Assembly: GCA_031546825.1 (NCBI GenBank)
Contig: JAVBJU010000001.1
Location: forward strand, 62,001 to 126,000
Length of the DNA stretch: 64,000 nt
DNA from: Hohaiivirga sp031546825
GTDB lineage: Bacteria > Pseudomonadota > Alphaproteobacteria > Rhizobiales > Beijerinckiaceae
Direction of reading: 5' to 3'
Shown: piece after piece, positions 26,624-34,414 of the stretch
How positions within the stretch are numbered: position 1 is the stretch's first letter
How the letters are laid out: every line of letters starts with the position of its first letter
Made by a program: the position numbers and the translations under genes
The notes under the pieces: model-generated
What the model saw: only the letters and a program-made list of their open reading frames with translations
Database searches by the model: none
What the model was told of the DNA's origin: nothing

Positions 26624-26917
26624 ATGCTCCTTACAGATTCAGCTACTAACATTTTTGCACGCGAACCCTTTCTCACGCGCGAACAGCTTGCTGTTACGCT
26701 TCAAATTTCCATCAGCACAGTAGCCAGATGGCAACTTGAAGGCATGCCTTCAATCGGGCGAGGCCGTTCCGTTCGTTTCATTCTTTCTCAGATTTTGGAC
26801 TGGCTTGGGACCGCACCGCCTCGCGGCTCCGGGCAACCAGGAATGCCACGCCCGCAAAGGCGCAGGGGCAGGCCGAGGAATATTGACCGCCTTCTGCCGA
26901 TGGAGGCGCATCCATGA
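26624..26917 (+). CDS. Helix-turn-helix DNA-binding protein (excisionase/AlpA-like)
   Basis: A 97-residue protein whose first 60 residues form a MerR/excisionase-type HTH: FLTREQLAVTLQISISTVAR (the recognition helix), then WQLEGMPSIGRGRSVRFILS, a wing like those of AlpA and Xis proteins that adapt to a DNA site. The C-terminus is basic and proline-rich (PRPQRRRGRPRN). GGAGGG lies five bases before the ATG at 26624; an earlier ATG at 26606 touches its own ribosome site and is less likely. The next gene overlaps it by 4 bases. Probable role: directing excision or regulating replication and mobilization of the island. Confidence 0.75.
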   Translation: MLLTDSATNIFAREPFLTREQLAVTLQISISTVARWQLEGMPSIGRGRSVRFILSQILDWLGTAPPRGSGQPGMPRPQRRRGRPRNIDRLLPMEAHP

Positions 26918-28092
26918 CGTCGCCAGTCGTCGATCACGAGAAGAAGCTGCTCGGTCGTATCCGACGCGGCCCGAGAAACGCTTCTTACACCTCCATTTCT
27001 AATCATCTTATCGACCATCCAACCTTAAGCACCGACGCAAGAATTGCTCAGATGTATTTGCTATCGAAGCCCGAAAACTGGGAGCTTCGCATAGCGGATT
27101 TGCGTCGAGTTTTGGGAATGGGCGAAAAGCGATGTGGGCGAAATAAAACCTACGAAGTGCTGCAAGAACTCAAAAACTCAGACCTTGTCGTTCCCGTTGA
27201 TATTCGAGGTGGTAGCGGTCGTTATTGGCGGACGATTTATTTCGTATTTGATGAACCTCATCTGGATCCGGTCGGCTTTCAAAGGGCAGAACGGGAGCGT
27301 TTAACTACGGAAATGGCTCAATTCGAGAATGATCCTGAAACCGCTGATGTGCAACGAGAACCGCCGCATCCCGAAATTCGGGACGCGGTTGCAGGCACTC
27401 CAAATCCCTGTTTTCGGGATACCGTGAATCGGGACGTTACCAAAGAAAGAGTATTAAAAAACCTTCCCCCCTATAGTCCCCCCGAGCCCAGACCGCCTTG
27501 CCGCCGCGGAGACAGGGAGGGGGAAGATTTATTTGAAAAAATTTGGAAGGACTGGACGCCCCTTTTTCGTCCCAACTTCAAGGAATACTCCAGAAAAGTC
27601 TTCCTAAAACTTTCTCTTGAGGACCGCCAATCCGCTGTCAACAATGCCGGCAGTTACTGCGCACTGTGCCGCGCGCAGAAGAGGCCTCCGCTATTAATCC
27701 GCTACCTTCAAGAGCGGCTTTTCATCGAAATGGAAGAAGGTCCGGCATTTGATCATGACGGCAGTTTCGTCATTACCCCTGACCGTCCCGAATGGGAGCC
27801 ACACATTGCGTCCCTCCAGAAAAAATATGGTGTGAGAATAGCATCCAAAGCCGTTTCTTATGGGAAACTACTTACAAAAACGAGATGGCCTGAAGGCCAC
27901 CAAACAAGTACTGGCAGCTCAACAAATGCCACATCTTCACCGCCCTTTCAACAGCTTCGCTGTCCTCCTCTGCGTTCCGGCCCTGCGGGTGACAGAACGG
28001 TGAATAGGCGGCTCGGCGACAAGCATCGGGACGAGGGACGTCCCGGAAAGAATATCGATGGCCTGCGGCGCATCGAACAAGGGAAGGAGTGA
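26914..28092 (+). CDS. Replication-initiator-like protein
   Basis: A 392-residue protein with an N-terminal winged-helix region (residues ~30-115) containing HPTLSTDARIAQMYLLSKPE and GRNKTYEVLQELKNSDLVV, a pattern seen in replication initiators and similar HTH proteins of plasmids and integrated elements. The middle (~190-300) has LFEKIWKDWTPLFRPNF and an otherwise unknown helical region; the last ~45 residues are low-complexity and run through the repeat block 27979-28078, so the original C-terminus may have been altered by insertion of that repeat. Its start overlaps the preceding gene (ATGA), and the relaxase gene begins 7 bases after its stop: a three-gene operon. Function is inferred from context. 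Confidence 0.6.
   Translation: MTSPVVDHEKKLLGRIRRGPRNASYTSISNHLIDHPTLSTDARIAQMYLLSKPENWELRIADLRRVLGMGEKRCGRNKTYEVLQELKNSDLVVPVDIRGGSGRYWRTIYFVFDEPHLDPVGFQRAERERLTTEMAQFENDPETADVQREPPHPEIRDAVAGTPNPCFRDTVNRDVTKERVLKNLPPYSPPEPRPPCRRGDREGEDLFEKIWKDWTPLFRPNFKEYSRKVFLKLSLEDRQSAVNNAGSYCALCRAQKRPPLLIRYLQERLFIEMEEGPAFDHDGSFVITPDRPEWEPHIASLQKKYGVRIASKAVSYGKLLTKTRWPEGHQTSTGSSTNATSSPPFQQLRCPPLRSGPAGDRTVNRRLGDKHRDEGRPGKNIDGLRRIEQGKE
27979..28078 (+). repeat. Partial copy of a hairpin-bearing repeat (copy A)
   Basis: About 100 bases similar to the minus strand of 30828-30924. The conserved parts are GGCCCTGCGGGTGACAG at one end, a perfect stem CGGGACG/CGTCCCG with a five-base loop (28027-28045) in the middle and GGCCTGCGGCGC.TCGAAC at the other. 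The block lies in the 3' end of the initiator-like gene and ends 22 bases before the relaxase start, in a position to affect relaxase expression. Confidence 0.75.
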
Positions 28093-28099
28093 GTGCTTC

Positions 28100-29341
28100 A
28101 TGTCTGGTCCGCAATTCATCCACCTTCAGAGTTTCACCCGTAAGACCAATAAGAAGGGACAGAGCGTCACACAGATATTCGGCGAAGCGAGGCGCGATCC
28201 CGAGTATTCCGCGCACATTGATGAGAAGGAGCGGAAACCACCAGTTGTAGTGTGGGGGATGTCAGTCGCAGAAATCGAGGCTGAGCACGACGCCATGCTT
28301 GAGCACAGTGCAACGACTGTCATTCTCAAAAACGGCACCACGGCCCGCCGCGCCATCCGACAAGATCGCCACACCCTTATGACGGCAATCGCCTCCTTTC
28401 CTGTTCCAAGAGAGTTGGTAGAACGTAGCCAGGAAGAACAAGGGCGGTATGGCTATTGGCGGCAAAAGAACGTCGACTATTTTCGAGAGCTTTGGGGCGA
28501 CAGGGTGCGCGGCATTATCGAGCACCGGGACGAAGGACATTTGCATTTGCACGTTTATGGCCTGCCCGATGATCCCGATTGCCAAGCGCGCAATATGAAC
28601 GCGGCCTACGCCGCCAAGATTGGGGAGTTGAAGCGGCTGGAAGCGGAAGGCGTGGACAACAAGGAGGCCCGCAAAGCCGCAAACGTCCTATACAAGGCCG
28701 AGATGCGCAAATTTCAGGATGATTATTTCCAGCGCGTTGGCATCCCATGCGGGCTTACGCGCGAAGGGCCAAAGCGCGAGAGGAAATCTCGGCGACAATG
28801 GCAGATCGAGAAGGAACAAGCCCGTTCCGCCTCCGACTTCTCGCTTTGCCATCGTATCGAGGCCACAGAACGCGACAGGATGGCCGCTGAGACTCTGAAA
28901 GCAGATTTGATGTCCAAAATGGCTGAGCAGGAAAAACTTGCGTCCATAGCCCGCGCAGAGGCTCGGGAATTGGGCCTAAAGGAAGCTGCTACGGAATTTA
29001 AGCAATGGAAGCCTAAATGGGCCAACGATTATGCCAAGGCCCATTCATATGCCCTCAATGGCGTGATCAAAGATGAAATTGAGACGGTCTACCGGGATAG
29101 CGAAGGGAAGTGGCAATGGACATTAGCGAGCTGGGTGGCCGAAGAAGCCCGAGTAACCTATGAAAACATCAAGACTGCTGTCCTCAGTAGGTCGGGCGAA
29201 TTTCTTGTGAAGTTGATTGGGATACTGGACAAGCTCAAGGAGATAACCGATCAATTTCTCAGAGAAGACGCAATGCAGGCGATTGATCTCGATCTCGATA
29301 CATTCACCAAGGACAACGATTTCAGTGGTCCGTCGCTTTAA
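28100..29341 (+). CDS. Relaxase / mobilization protein (HUH motif)
   Basis: A 413-residue protein whose motif HRDEGHLHLHVYG (about residue 155) is the three-histidine HUH signature of plasmid relaxases (Mob/Pre-like group), which nick the origin of transfer and pilot the strand. The N-terminus (PQFIHLQSFTRKTNKKGQS) and a second block RHTLMTAIASFPVPRE precede it. Residues ~220-310 are charged and predicted helical, including RKSRRQWQIEKEQARSASDF. GGAAGGAG lies about ten bases before the ATG; a longer frame from 28058 is ignored because it runs through the repeat. A matching oriT should lie nearby, probably within the hairpinned DNA, but cannot be pinpointed. Confidence 0.75.
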   Translation: MSGPQFIHLQSFTRKTNKKGQSVTQIFGEARRDPEYSAHIDEKERKPPVVVWGMSVAEIEAEHDAMLEHSATTVILKNGTTARRAIRQDRHTLMTAIASFPVPRELVERSQEEQGRYGYWRQKNVDYFRELWGDRVRGIIEHRDEGHLHLHVYGLPDDPDCQARNMNAAYAAKIGELKRLEAEGVDNKEARKAANVLYKAEMRKFQDDYFQRVGIPCGLTREGPKRERKSRRQWQIEKEQARSASDFSLCHRIEATERDRMAAETLKADLMSKMAEQEKLASIARAEARELGLKEAATEFKQWKPKWANDYAKAHSYALNGVIKDEIETVYRDSEGKWQWTLASWVAEEARVTYENIKTAVLSRSGEFLVKLIGILDKLKEITDQFLREDAMQAIDLDLDTFTKDNDFSGPSL

Positions 29342-29411
29342 TCCAACCCAGCTTGGAACTGAGCAGCATGATGCGAGGCGTCATGCTGGCCATCGAATTA
29401 ACCCAGGCCGA

Positions 29412-30020
29412 TCATGAAAGGGATTTGACCGTTGCCAATATCCAGCTTTTGTATTGGGTTATCAGCGTGGAAAATTGAGGAACCCCGGCCTTTACCAAGC
29501 TAGCCGTGTAGTCGTCGAAGCTCAGTGACGGATTTTGATAATGCTGTAGGTCTTCCGCAATTGCATGGATAACCTCTTCTGGACAGAGAGAAAATAAGTC
29601 AATCAAGAAATTGTCTGGATGCTTGGCGTGAACCCCGTATGGGGACAATATTGCATCAGGAAAATCATCCCTGTTGAAGGTAACGATAACATTTGCCCTG
29701 CCGATGACCGCTGCCGCCAAAACGTGATTATCGCCCGGGTCAGGCAGGGAGAGGCACTTGGAAAATTCTTGATGGTTTGTCACCAAGCAGTCAGGAATCG
29801 CCTCATTCATAAGCTGCCGGGTTCTTGACAGATTTCCTTCTGAAAGATCGGGCCTATTTACCAGAAGATTGCGTATCCACTCATCATGTATTTCATCGCT
29901 CCACTTTGCCCTGAACAGTTTGGTTTGGGCGAGATAGAGCACGAGGCTTCGCAGCCTCGCACCGTAAAACACATTCGCATCAATGAACGCGGTGAAGGTG
30001 GATATCATGAAGGCGATCAC
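29412..30020 (-). CDS. PIN-domain toxin (ribonuclease)
   Basis: A 202-residue PIN-fold nuclease, the likely toxin of a type II toxin-antitoxin pair. The fold is shown by FTAFIDANVFYGARLRSL (first acidic residue), the helix SDEIHDEWIRNLL (glutamates), LSLPDPGDNHVLAAAVIGRA with the central acidic pair, and ANVIVTFNRDDFP (last acidic residue). Its GTG start overlaps the antitoxin stop codon (GTGA), which fixes the start; an ATG four codons later is an alternative. The distinct C-terminal ~60 residues (QHYQNPSLSFDDYTASLVKAG) extend beyond the minimal PIN domain. Confidence 0.82.
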   Translation of the reverse strand: MIAFMISTFTAFIDANVFYGARLRSLVLYLAQTKLFRAKWSDEIHDEWIRNLLVNRPDLSEGNLSRTRQLMNEAIPDCLVTNHQEFSKCLSLPDPGDNHVLAAAVIGRANVIVTFNRDDFPDAILSPYGVHAKHPDNFLIDLFSLCPEEVIHAIAEDLQHYQNPSLSFDDYTASLVKAGVPQFSTLITQYKSWILATVKSLS

Positions 30021-30484
30021 TCAAGCCCAAGCTTGCGTGCCTCCTCATTCAGATCCTTGAGCGCCTGCTTCTGACGGTTCTGCATTTTCTGTTCGTAGTC
30101 CTTCAGATCGCAGAATTTAATTCTGCGATGCGTCCCAACCATTGAAAAGGCGATCATCCCGTTATCGATCTGCTGCACCAGGTAAGGTCTCGACACATTG
30201 AGATAGTCCGCCGCTTGTTGCGTCGTGAGAACGGCATCATAGGGAATCAAAGACATGGGTGTCCGATTCGCCATGGTCTCCAAAACCATGTGAATAAACG
30301 TAACAGCACGAGCCGGAAGCGGAACAACGACGTTGGGGAGATCCCCCTCTTTGTCGAGCGTGATGGTTACATCTTGATTGGCGTTAGCCACTACGCGAAG
30401 TCTGTCTGCTGCTGCACGAGCCATAATAGCTTCTGACTCACTGGCAACAAACGGCTCATGCGTTTGATCCATGAGAACGTGCAT
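30017..30484 (-). CDS. HTH antitoxin (excisionase-type DNA-binding domain)
   Basis: A 155-residue protein whose C-terminal half holds an excisionase-type HTH: LTTQQAADYLNVSRPYLVQQ followed by GMIAFSMVGTHRRIKFCDLK and a charged helix. The N-terminal half (residues ~15-70) is a small uncharacterised domain. In this arrangement (HTH protein directly upstream of and overlapping a PIN gene) it is the antitoxin and autorepressor. AGGAGAG lies four bases before the ATG. Three 9-bp direct repeats 85-110 bases upstream may be its operator. Confidence 0.78.
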   Translation of the reverse strand: MHVLMDQTHEPFVASESEAIMARAAADRLRVVANANQDVTITLDKEGDLPNVVVPLPARAVTFIHMVLETMANRTPMSLIPYDAVLTTQQAADYLNVSRPYLVQQIDNGMIAFSMVGTHRRIKFCDLKDYEQKMQNRQKQALKDLNEEARKLGLE

Positions 30485-30568
30485 TTTTCTCTCCTATTTC
30501 CAGTAGAGGGCGAGAGCCTCTCTACATGATTTTTATACCATAACAATCCTCGGTTGTCACTATCAACC

Positions 30569-30595
30569 GAAATAATCGAAATAAATGAAATAAGC
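30569..30595. promoter_or_regulatory. Three tandem 9-bp repeats, candidate antitoxin operator
   Basis: GAAATAATC, GAAATAAAT and GAAATAAGC follow one another without gaps, sharing GAAATAA. They lie 85-111 bases upstream of the antitoxin start on its coding strand side, a plausible operator for its HTH domain. Confidence 0.45.
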
Positions 30596-30719
30596 GTAAC
30601 TGCGCCAATTTTAGGGCTGCGCACGAATTTGTGCGCAGCGATTTTCCCATCGTAAGGCTGGTAAATGTATCTTCCAAAAATGAGGCCATGCAGCCGATGA
30701 ACATCTCGACAAACTTTCA

Positions 30720-30930
30720 GAGAACCCCTGAGGTTTTCTAACGTAATACTGACCGACTATTACGTTGCAAGCAACGGTCGGCCAAGGGACACCCTTGGAA
30801 CCCGTGGGAAGAGGTATCCTGTTCCCCGTTCGACGCGCCGCAGGCCGTCGATTGTGTCGGGACGTTCCCCGTCCCGACTACCACCATCACGCTGAACGGG
30901 CGACAGCCTGTCACCCGCAGGGCCGCTGCG
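30720..30930 (-). ncRNA. Candidate structured RNA with hairpin repeat (copy B)
   Basis: The 590-base gap between the antitoxin and phosphoesterase genes has a cluster of perfect stems: AACGTAATA/TATTACGTT (30740-30766), CCAAGGG/CCCTTGG (30782-30798), GTCGGGACG/CGTCCCGAC (30856-30878) and, on the minus strand, GGGTGACA/TGTCGCCC (30898-30916). Its 30828-30924 part is repeated, inverted, at 27979-28078 with the middle stem conserved despite changes around it. Short frames across it are low quality. Compact repeated hairpins in mobile elements can be immunity or antisense RNAs; the strand is chosen by similarity to copy A. Confidence 0.45.
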
Positions 30931-31075
30931 CAGCGGATGATGGCAACGCCGTTGACGAGCTGGCATGCGGGTGGCACCTGAAAGTTAGATCGCGACCGTT
31001 TTTCCTTTCACCCGAGCTATTATCGCCAATTGAAAGGAAAACCATTGCTTCACAAGTGTTATGACATCCCGCAGC

Positions 31076-31831
31076 TCAGCAAACTTCGATAACCAACTGC
31101 TCCTGAAACCCCGGTGCTCTGAAATGGGGCCCCGCCGTATTAGCGACGATGCGGGTTCCGCTCGGGCGTTTGAAATCAACACAATGATGCGTATGTCCGT
31201 GAACCCACAGCGCGGCCCGCCCGCTATCGGTAAGGTGCGACAGGTCTGAAGCACAGTTGCCCGCCCGCCATGTGCCAAGCATACCTTTAGGCAGGCATTC
31301 GGGATGCGGAGCGTGATGCGTGACCACCACAACGGGTTCGCTCGCGGGTTCGGCGAGTAATGCTTCCAGCTTGGCGCGAGCCTCGCGATGCAGCCGGATG
31401 CTGTCGCCGATCGTGATCAGATGCGAGCCGCCATCGTGCTCAATGTCGATCTGTTCGCCGGTTTCAGCACGAGGGTTGGGCTCTCCGGCGAGTGCATAAT
31501 CAGTCCAAAGCGTGCCACCGATGAACCGGCAGCCGCCAATCACAGCGGCGCTATTGTCGACCATCGTAATGCCGAACCGCAGAGCCATGGCTTTGGCAAG
31601 CTCCATGTTCTCATTCAGCACGCCGTTCCAGTGTTCATGGTTACCCATGACAAACACCACGGGCTTGCCCTCAGCAAGATCGTTCAGTGCCCGGAAGCCG
31701 CCCATACAATCTCCCTCAAAAATGTCACCGGCGGCCACCAGCACATCGAAATCAGGGCGAGCAGGCTGAAACACGTCGGGATATGGCAAAGTTTCCAGAT
31801 GCAGGTCAGACATGATCCATAATTTAGACAT
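31076..31831 (-). CDS. Calcineurin-like metallophosphoesterase
   Basis: A 251-residue enzyme with all the metal-binding blocks of the family: SDLHLE (residue ~8), AAGDIFEGD (~33), MGNHEHWNG (~61), VTHHAPHPEC (~175) and HGHTHHCVDF (~210). It would hydrolyse phosphoesters in the cytoplasm with a dinuclear metal site. Members like this occur on mobile elements of alphaproteobacteria, next to the small protein encoded divergently 86 bases away; substrate unknown. Confidence 0.87.
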   Translation of the reverse strand: MSKLWIMSDLHLETLPYPDVFQPARPDFDVLVAAGDIFEGDCMGGFRALNDLAEGKPVVFVMGNHEHWNGVLNENMELAKAMALRFGITMVDNSAAVIGGCRFIGGTLWTDYALAGEPNPRAETGEQIDIEHDGGSHLITIGDSIRLHREARAKLEALLAEPASEPVVVVTHHAPHPECLPKGMLGTWRAGNCASDLSHLTDSGRAALWVHGHTHHCVDFKRPSGTRIVANTAGPHFRAPGFQEQLVIEVC

Positions 31832-31917
31832 GAGGCAGGTTCCCTTTAAATGTGCTCCTACCCTATGGCGTGAGAATCGGTCTTTCCACGACCATGCGTT
31901 CCGCGTAGAATTGCGGC

Positions 31918-32145
31918 ATGGCCAGATCTAAACGGAAAAATCCCGGCTGTGGCTGGACAACAGCAGTGAGCGACAAAACGTTCAAAACGCGCGAACATCG
32001 CCGTGAGCGGCATACCGTGCGCGCGCTGGATTTGGCCATTGAAGAGCCCCCACCGGAGCGGGCGTTCGGGAATCCTTGGGCCGGCGAGAAGGATGGCAAG
32101 CAATGGTTCGATCCGAACAAACATCCTAAGATGATGCGGAAGTAA
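31918..32145 (+). CDS. Small basic conserved hypothetical protein
   Basis: A 75-residue, highly charged protein (MARSKRKNPGCGW, many Arg/Glu in the middle, FGNPWAGEKDGKQWFDP near the end). The start MARSKRK followed by a charged TVRALDLAIEE segment is like small conserved proteins often found on rhizobial and brucella-type genomic islands; no function is known to me. It is divergent from the phosphoesterase gene, sharing an 86-base promoter region. The ribosome site is weak. Confidence 0.6.
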   Translation: MARSKRKNPGCGWTTAVSDKTFKTREHRRERHTVRALDLAIEEPPPERAFGNPWAGEKDGKQWFDPNKHPKMMRK

Positions 32146-32150
32146 AGTCT

Positions 32151-32519
32151 CTAATTGGCGGAAGCGCGGCTATGGTGAATGAATAAGTATATCAGGCCTA
32201 CTGGCGCAATGAATATCGCGAGCATCCAGCAGATTGCCATCGTTAGCAGCTTTGAAATCAACATGAATAACGCATTTACGAAAAACACGTTCTCCCCTAA
32301 AATATACCCAACAATACTTTCGTAAACAAAACGAGAGTACGGATATAAAAACGTACTTACTGCACAAAAAGCATACATACCAACAGGAATGGCTTGCGAT
32401 TTAGAACCAGAATTTAATATGATTAAGAAAAATATAGGAAATATTGACCCAAAAATGAACTGCCTAACATAATAACTTGCAGACAACCCTCCAAATGTTT
32501 TGGCGATTACATTGCGCAT
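32151..32519 (-). CDS. Small membrane protein, unknown
   Basis: A 122-residue AT-rich gene product with about three to four hydrophobic segments (FIFGSIFPIFFLIILNSG; VGMYAFCAVSTFLYP; VNALFMLISKLLTMAI and a C-terminal one). GGAAAG lies eight bases before the ATG at 32519; a 21-codon upstream extension lacks a ribosome site. The low GC differs from neighbours. It ends 5 bases from the convergent small basic protein gene. No family recognised. Confidence 0.6.
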   Translation of the reverse strand: MRNVIAKTFGGLSASYYVRQFIFGSIFPIFFLIILNSGSKSQAIPVGMYAFCAVSTFLYPYSRFVYESIVGYILGENVFFVNALFMLISKLLTMAICWMLAIFIAPVGLIYLFIHHSRASAN

Positions 32520-32602
32520 AGAATATTCTTTCCGTTCAATTGAATTATGATTTTTGATAAAAATATTCTTAATCCGAAACAAAGGTGATCTTCAAGTCCG
32601 AA

Positions 32603-32983
32603 TTAGTTGCTTTCACGAAGCGGCGCAGGCGCTAGCATACCAAAACGTCTGCCAAACCGGTCCGAATTTTCATTCGTCGTCTCTATGCCGATTTTGTTGA
32701 ATCCAAGCCCCTCAGCTTGTTCGGTAAGGAATTGCAGCAACCGCTGGCCATGCCCGCTGCGAGGCGGTCGAAAGCTCATACATGCAACAACAAGGGTGGC
32801 TTCAGGCCAGAACCCAGGAGCGGCAGGCACGCGCAGATAAATATCGTATTGCTCGGCCTGAGCATCAATCGTGACAGAATATGCACCTTCCTGAGAATGG
32901 CAATTTACCACGCCGAATTCTGCGCTCAAATATGCCTTGAATTGACATAAGAAAGGTTCAGCAGCTTTCCCATCTTGCGACAT
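32603..32983 (-). CDS. Possible GNAT-type acetyltransferase-like protein
   Basis: A 126-residue protein. The C-terminal half has a GNAT-like pattern: a beta-strand EATLVVACMSFRPPRSGHG followed by a helix QRLLQFLTEQAEGLGFNK, then IGIETTNENSDRFGRRFGM, reminiscent of motif A (acetyl-CoA loop, here RSGHGQ) and motif B of N-acetyltransferases. The N-terminal half is short for that family, so binding may be lost. AAGG lies eight bases before the ATG at 32983. It follows the membrane protein gene 33001-33483 by 17 bases, likely one transcript. Confidence 0.5.
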   Translation of the reverse strand: MSQDGKAAEPFLCQFKAYLSAEFGVVNCHSQEGAYSVTIDAQAEQYDIYLRVPAAPGFWPEATLVVACMSFRPPRSGHGQRLLQFLTEQAEGLGFNKIGIETTNENSDRFGRRFGMLAPAPLRESN

Positions 32984-33000
32984 AGGCCCCGCCTTATTTT

Positions 33001-33483
33001 CTATCGCCCCGGAGCTTTGAGTTCTTTGGCCTTGTCCTGGCACAATTTCAGAGCCTTGGAACTGCCGTCCCACCCTACATATGCGACAACGCCGCATACG
33101 GCTGCGCAGATCAGCCAGCATAATGCCCAGCCGGCGCTACCCCGCATAAGCTTGTCGAGAAACAGGCCGTAAAGCATGAACAGAAAAAACCCGATGGCCG
33201 GCAATATATAAATTTTCCCGGAGAGCGACGGCTCTCTTCCATAGGTTCCGTTGGTCACGTTCACGAATGCTTGCGCCCAAAATCCTTCTGGCATCTGAAA
33301 ACCTGCCACAACAACGGTATCGCCGAGCGAGAAATGGGCTCTGGAATTTGAGGTGAAAGAAACCGGCTTCCCATCGAGCAGAAACCCAGCTTGCTTTTTC
33401 GTAGCGACCTCTCCTCCTTGCCCAACCTGAGTGGGAACTGTGTAGGCGACAACTTCACTGACAACGCCTGCGAGAATTTCCAT
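33001..33483 (-). CDS. Membrane-anchored protein with N-terminal beta domain, unknown
   Basis: A 160-residue protein with an N-terminal polar, strand-rich region (residues 1-90: VVSEVVAYTVPTQVGQGGE, FSLGDTVVVAGFQMPEGFWA), then two hydrophobic segments (IYILPAIGFFLFMLYGLF and WALCWLICAAVCGVVAYVG) and a charged tail. The N-terminal part could be an OB- or SH3-like barrel. AGGGGT lies 6-9 bases before the ATG. Function unknown; co-oriented with the next two genes in the Gabija neighbourhood. Confidence 0.6.
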   Translation of the reverse strand: MEILAGVVSEVVAYTVPTQVGQGGEVATKKQAGFLLDGKPVSFTSNSRAHFSLGDTVVVAGFQMPEGFWAQAFVNVTNGTYGREPSLSGKIYILPAIGFFLFMLYGLFLDKLMRGSAGWALCWLICAAVCGVVAYVGWDGSSKALKLCQDKAKELKAPGR

Positions 33484-33519
33484 TTACTACCCCTGCTCTC
33501 AATCCGACACCAAAAGAAT

Positions 33520-33927
33520 TTAACGTTGAGCTGGGCATCGCTTGTAGGGCCTGCCATCGAGCCTGATGTGGCTTCGATCAAGGTAGCCGATCTTGAAACT
33601 CCGCTTTTGCGGCGGTTCGGTCGAGTCTTTGCAGACGGCGCTTAAAGCGAGGGAATCGCCAGCCGGTTTCATCAACTTGATCTCGCAAATCTCCTCGTTA
33701 AGCACGAGCGCTGGGAACGGCTTCTTTTTGCTAAAATTGTCTTTGTAGTTCGGATCGATCCTGATCAATCCATCGTCCAATTCGCAATTATTGTTTTCTC
33801 CCCAGGTGCCGGAAATGGCACTGAGGGCTAGCTCGGGCTCTTTGTCTTCCGTCCCAATGGCAAAAGTCGTGGCGGACCACAGCACTCCTGTACCCAGGAC
33901 AACCAATCCAGCAATCATCGTGCGCAT
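33520..33927 (-). CDS. Secreted hypothetical protein
   Basis: A 135-residue protein with a clear Sec signal peptide (MRTMIAGLVVLGTGVLWSAT, cleavage near TFA-IG). The mature part contains GTWGENNNCELDDGLI and ICEIKLMKPAGD with cysteines that may pair, and it ends PYKRCPAQR. A GGAGGGG ribosome site precedes the ATG. The pattern of a small secreted protein binding something with a single 'GTW' start is reminiscent of lipocalin/META-like modules, but I cannot assign it. Confidence 0.65.
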   Translation of the reverse strand: MRTMIAGLVVLGTGVLWSATTFAIGTEDKEPELALSAISGTWGENNNCELDDGLIRIDPNYKDNFSKKKPFPALVLNEEICEIKLMKPAGDSLALSAVCKDSTEPPQKRSFKIGYLDRSHIRLDGRPYKRCPAQR

Positions 33928-34070
33928 GAAGCCCCTCCACTTTTAGCTGCCTTCAAACGACAAGCTGACGTGTGGCGAAGTATGCCATATTCCGACGAAA
34001 ATAAATCTGAATTTTCGATTATCCCAAAAATAGATCATTGGGCTGTTCGCACCAATTTTGTGGCGGACCA

Positions 34071-34313
34071 ATGCCCCGAGACCTTTCCTCTCCAAGATAC
34101 CAGCTATTGCGCGAGTTGATTAAAGCCGAGCGCAAACGGAAGGGCATGTCGCAAGCAGAAGTGGCGCAAAGGCTCGGACGACCGCAATCCTATGTGGCGG
34201 ATTTTGAGAGACGCGAGCGACGGATCGATGTGATCGAGTTCCTATCGTTGGCCAACGCTATCGGATTTGATCCACTAGAAATTCTGACAAGAATCTCAGC
34301 CGTAGATGCATGA
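34071..34313 (+). CDS. XRE-family HTH regulator
   Basis: An 80-residue protein made almost wholly of a lambda-repressor-like HTH: LRELIKAERKRKGMSQAEVA, then RLGRPQSYVADFERRERRID and VIEFLSLANAIGFDP. The ATG at 34071 is used; a longer frame from 34038 is not typical. It is convergent with the defence helicase gene, 100 bases away, and may regulate this cargo region. Confidence 0.85.
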   Translation: MPRDLSSPRYQLLRELIKAERKRKGMSQAEVAQRLGRPQSYVADFERRERRIDVIEFLSLANAIGFDPLEILTRISAVDA

Positions 34314-34414
34314 GTGCGCGCCTAGGCACTCGAGGTTTTTGGCGGCGCGTAATGAGTTTTGACCGCGGGGAATTGAGCGACCGGAGAAGCAAAAGCACAG
34401 TTTCAGAGCCGCAC

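Noticed and set aside
30738..30977. Short minus-strand frames over the hairpin repeat (79 and 68 codons)
   Set aside because: Two overlapping frames with no ribosome site; the shared residues with the other copy follow from shared DNA, and stem conservation explains it better as RNA.
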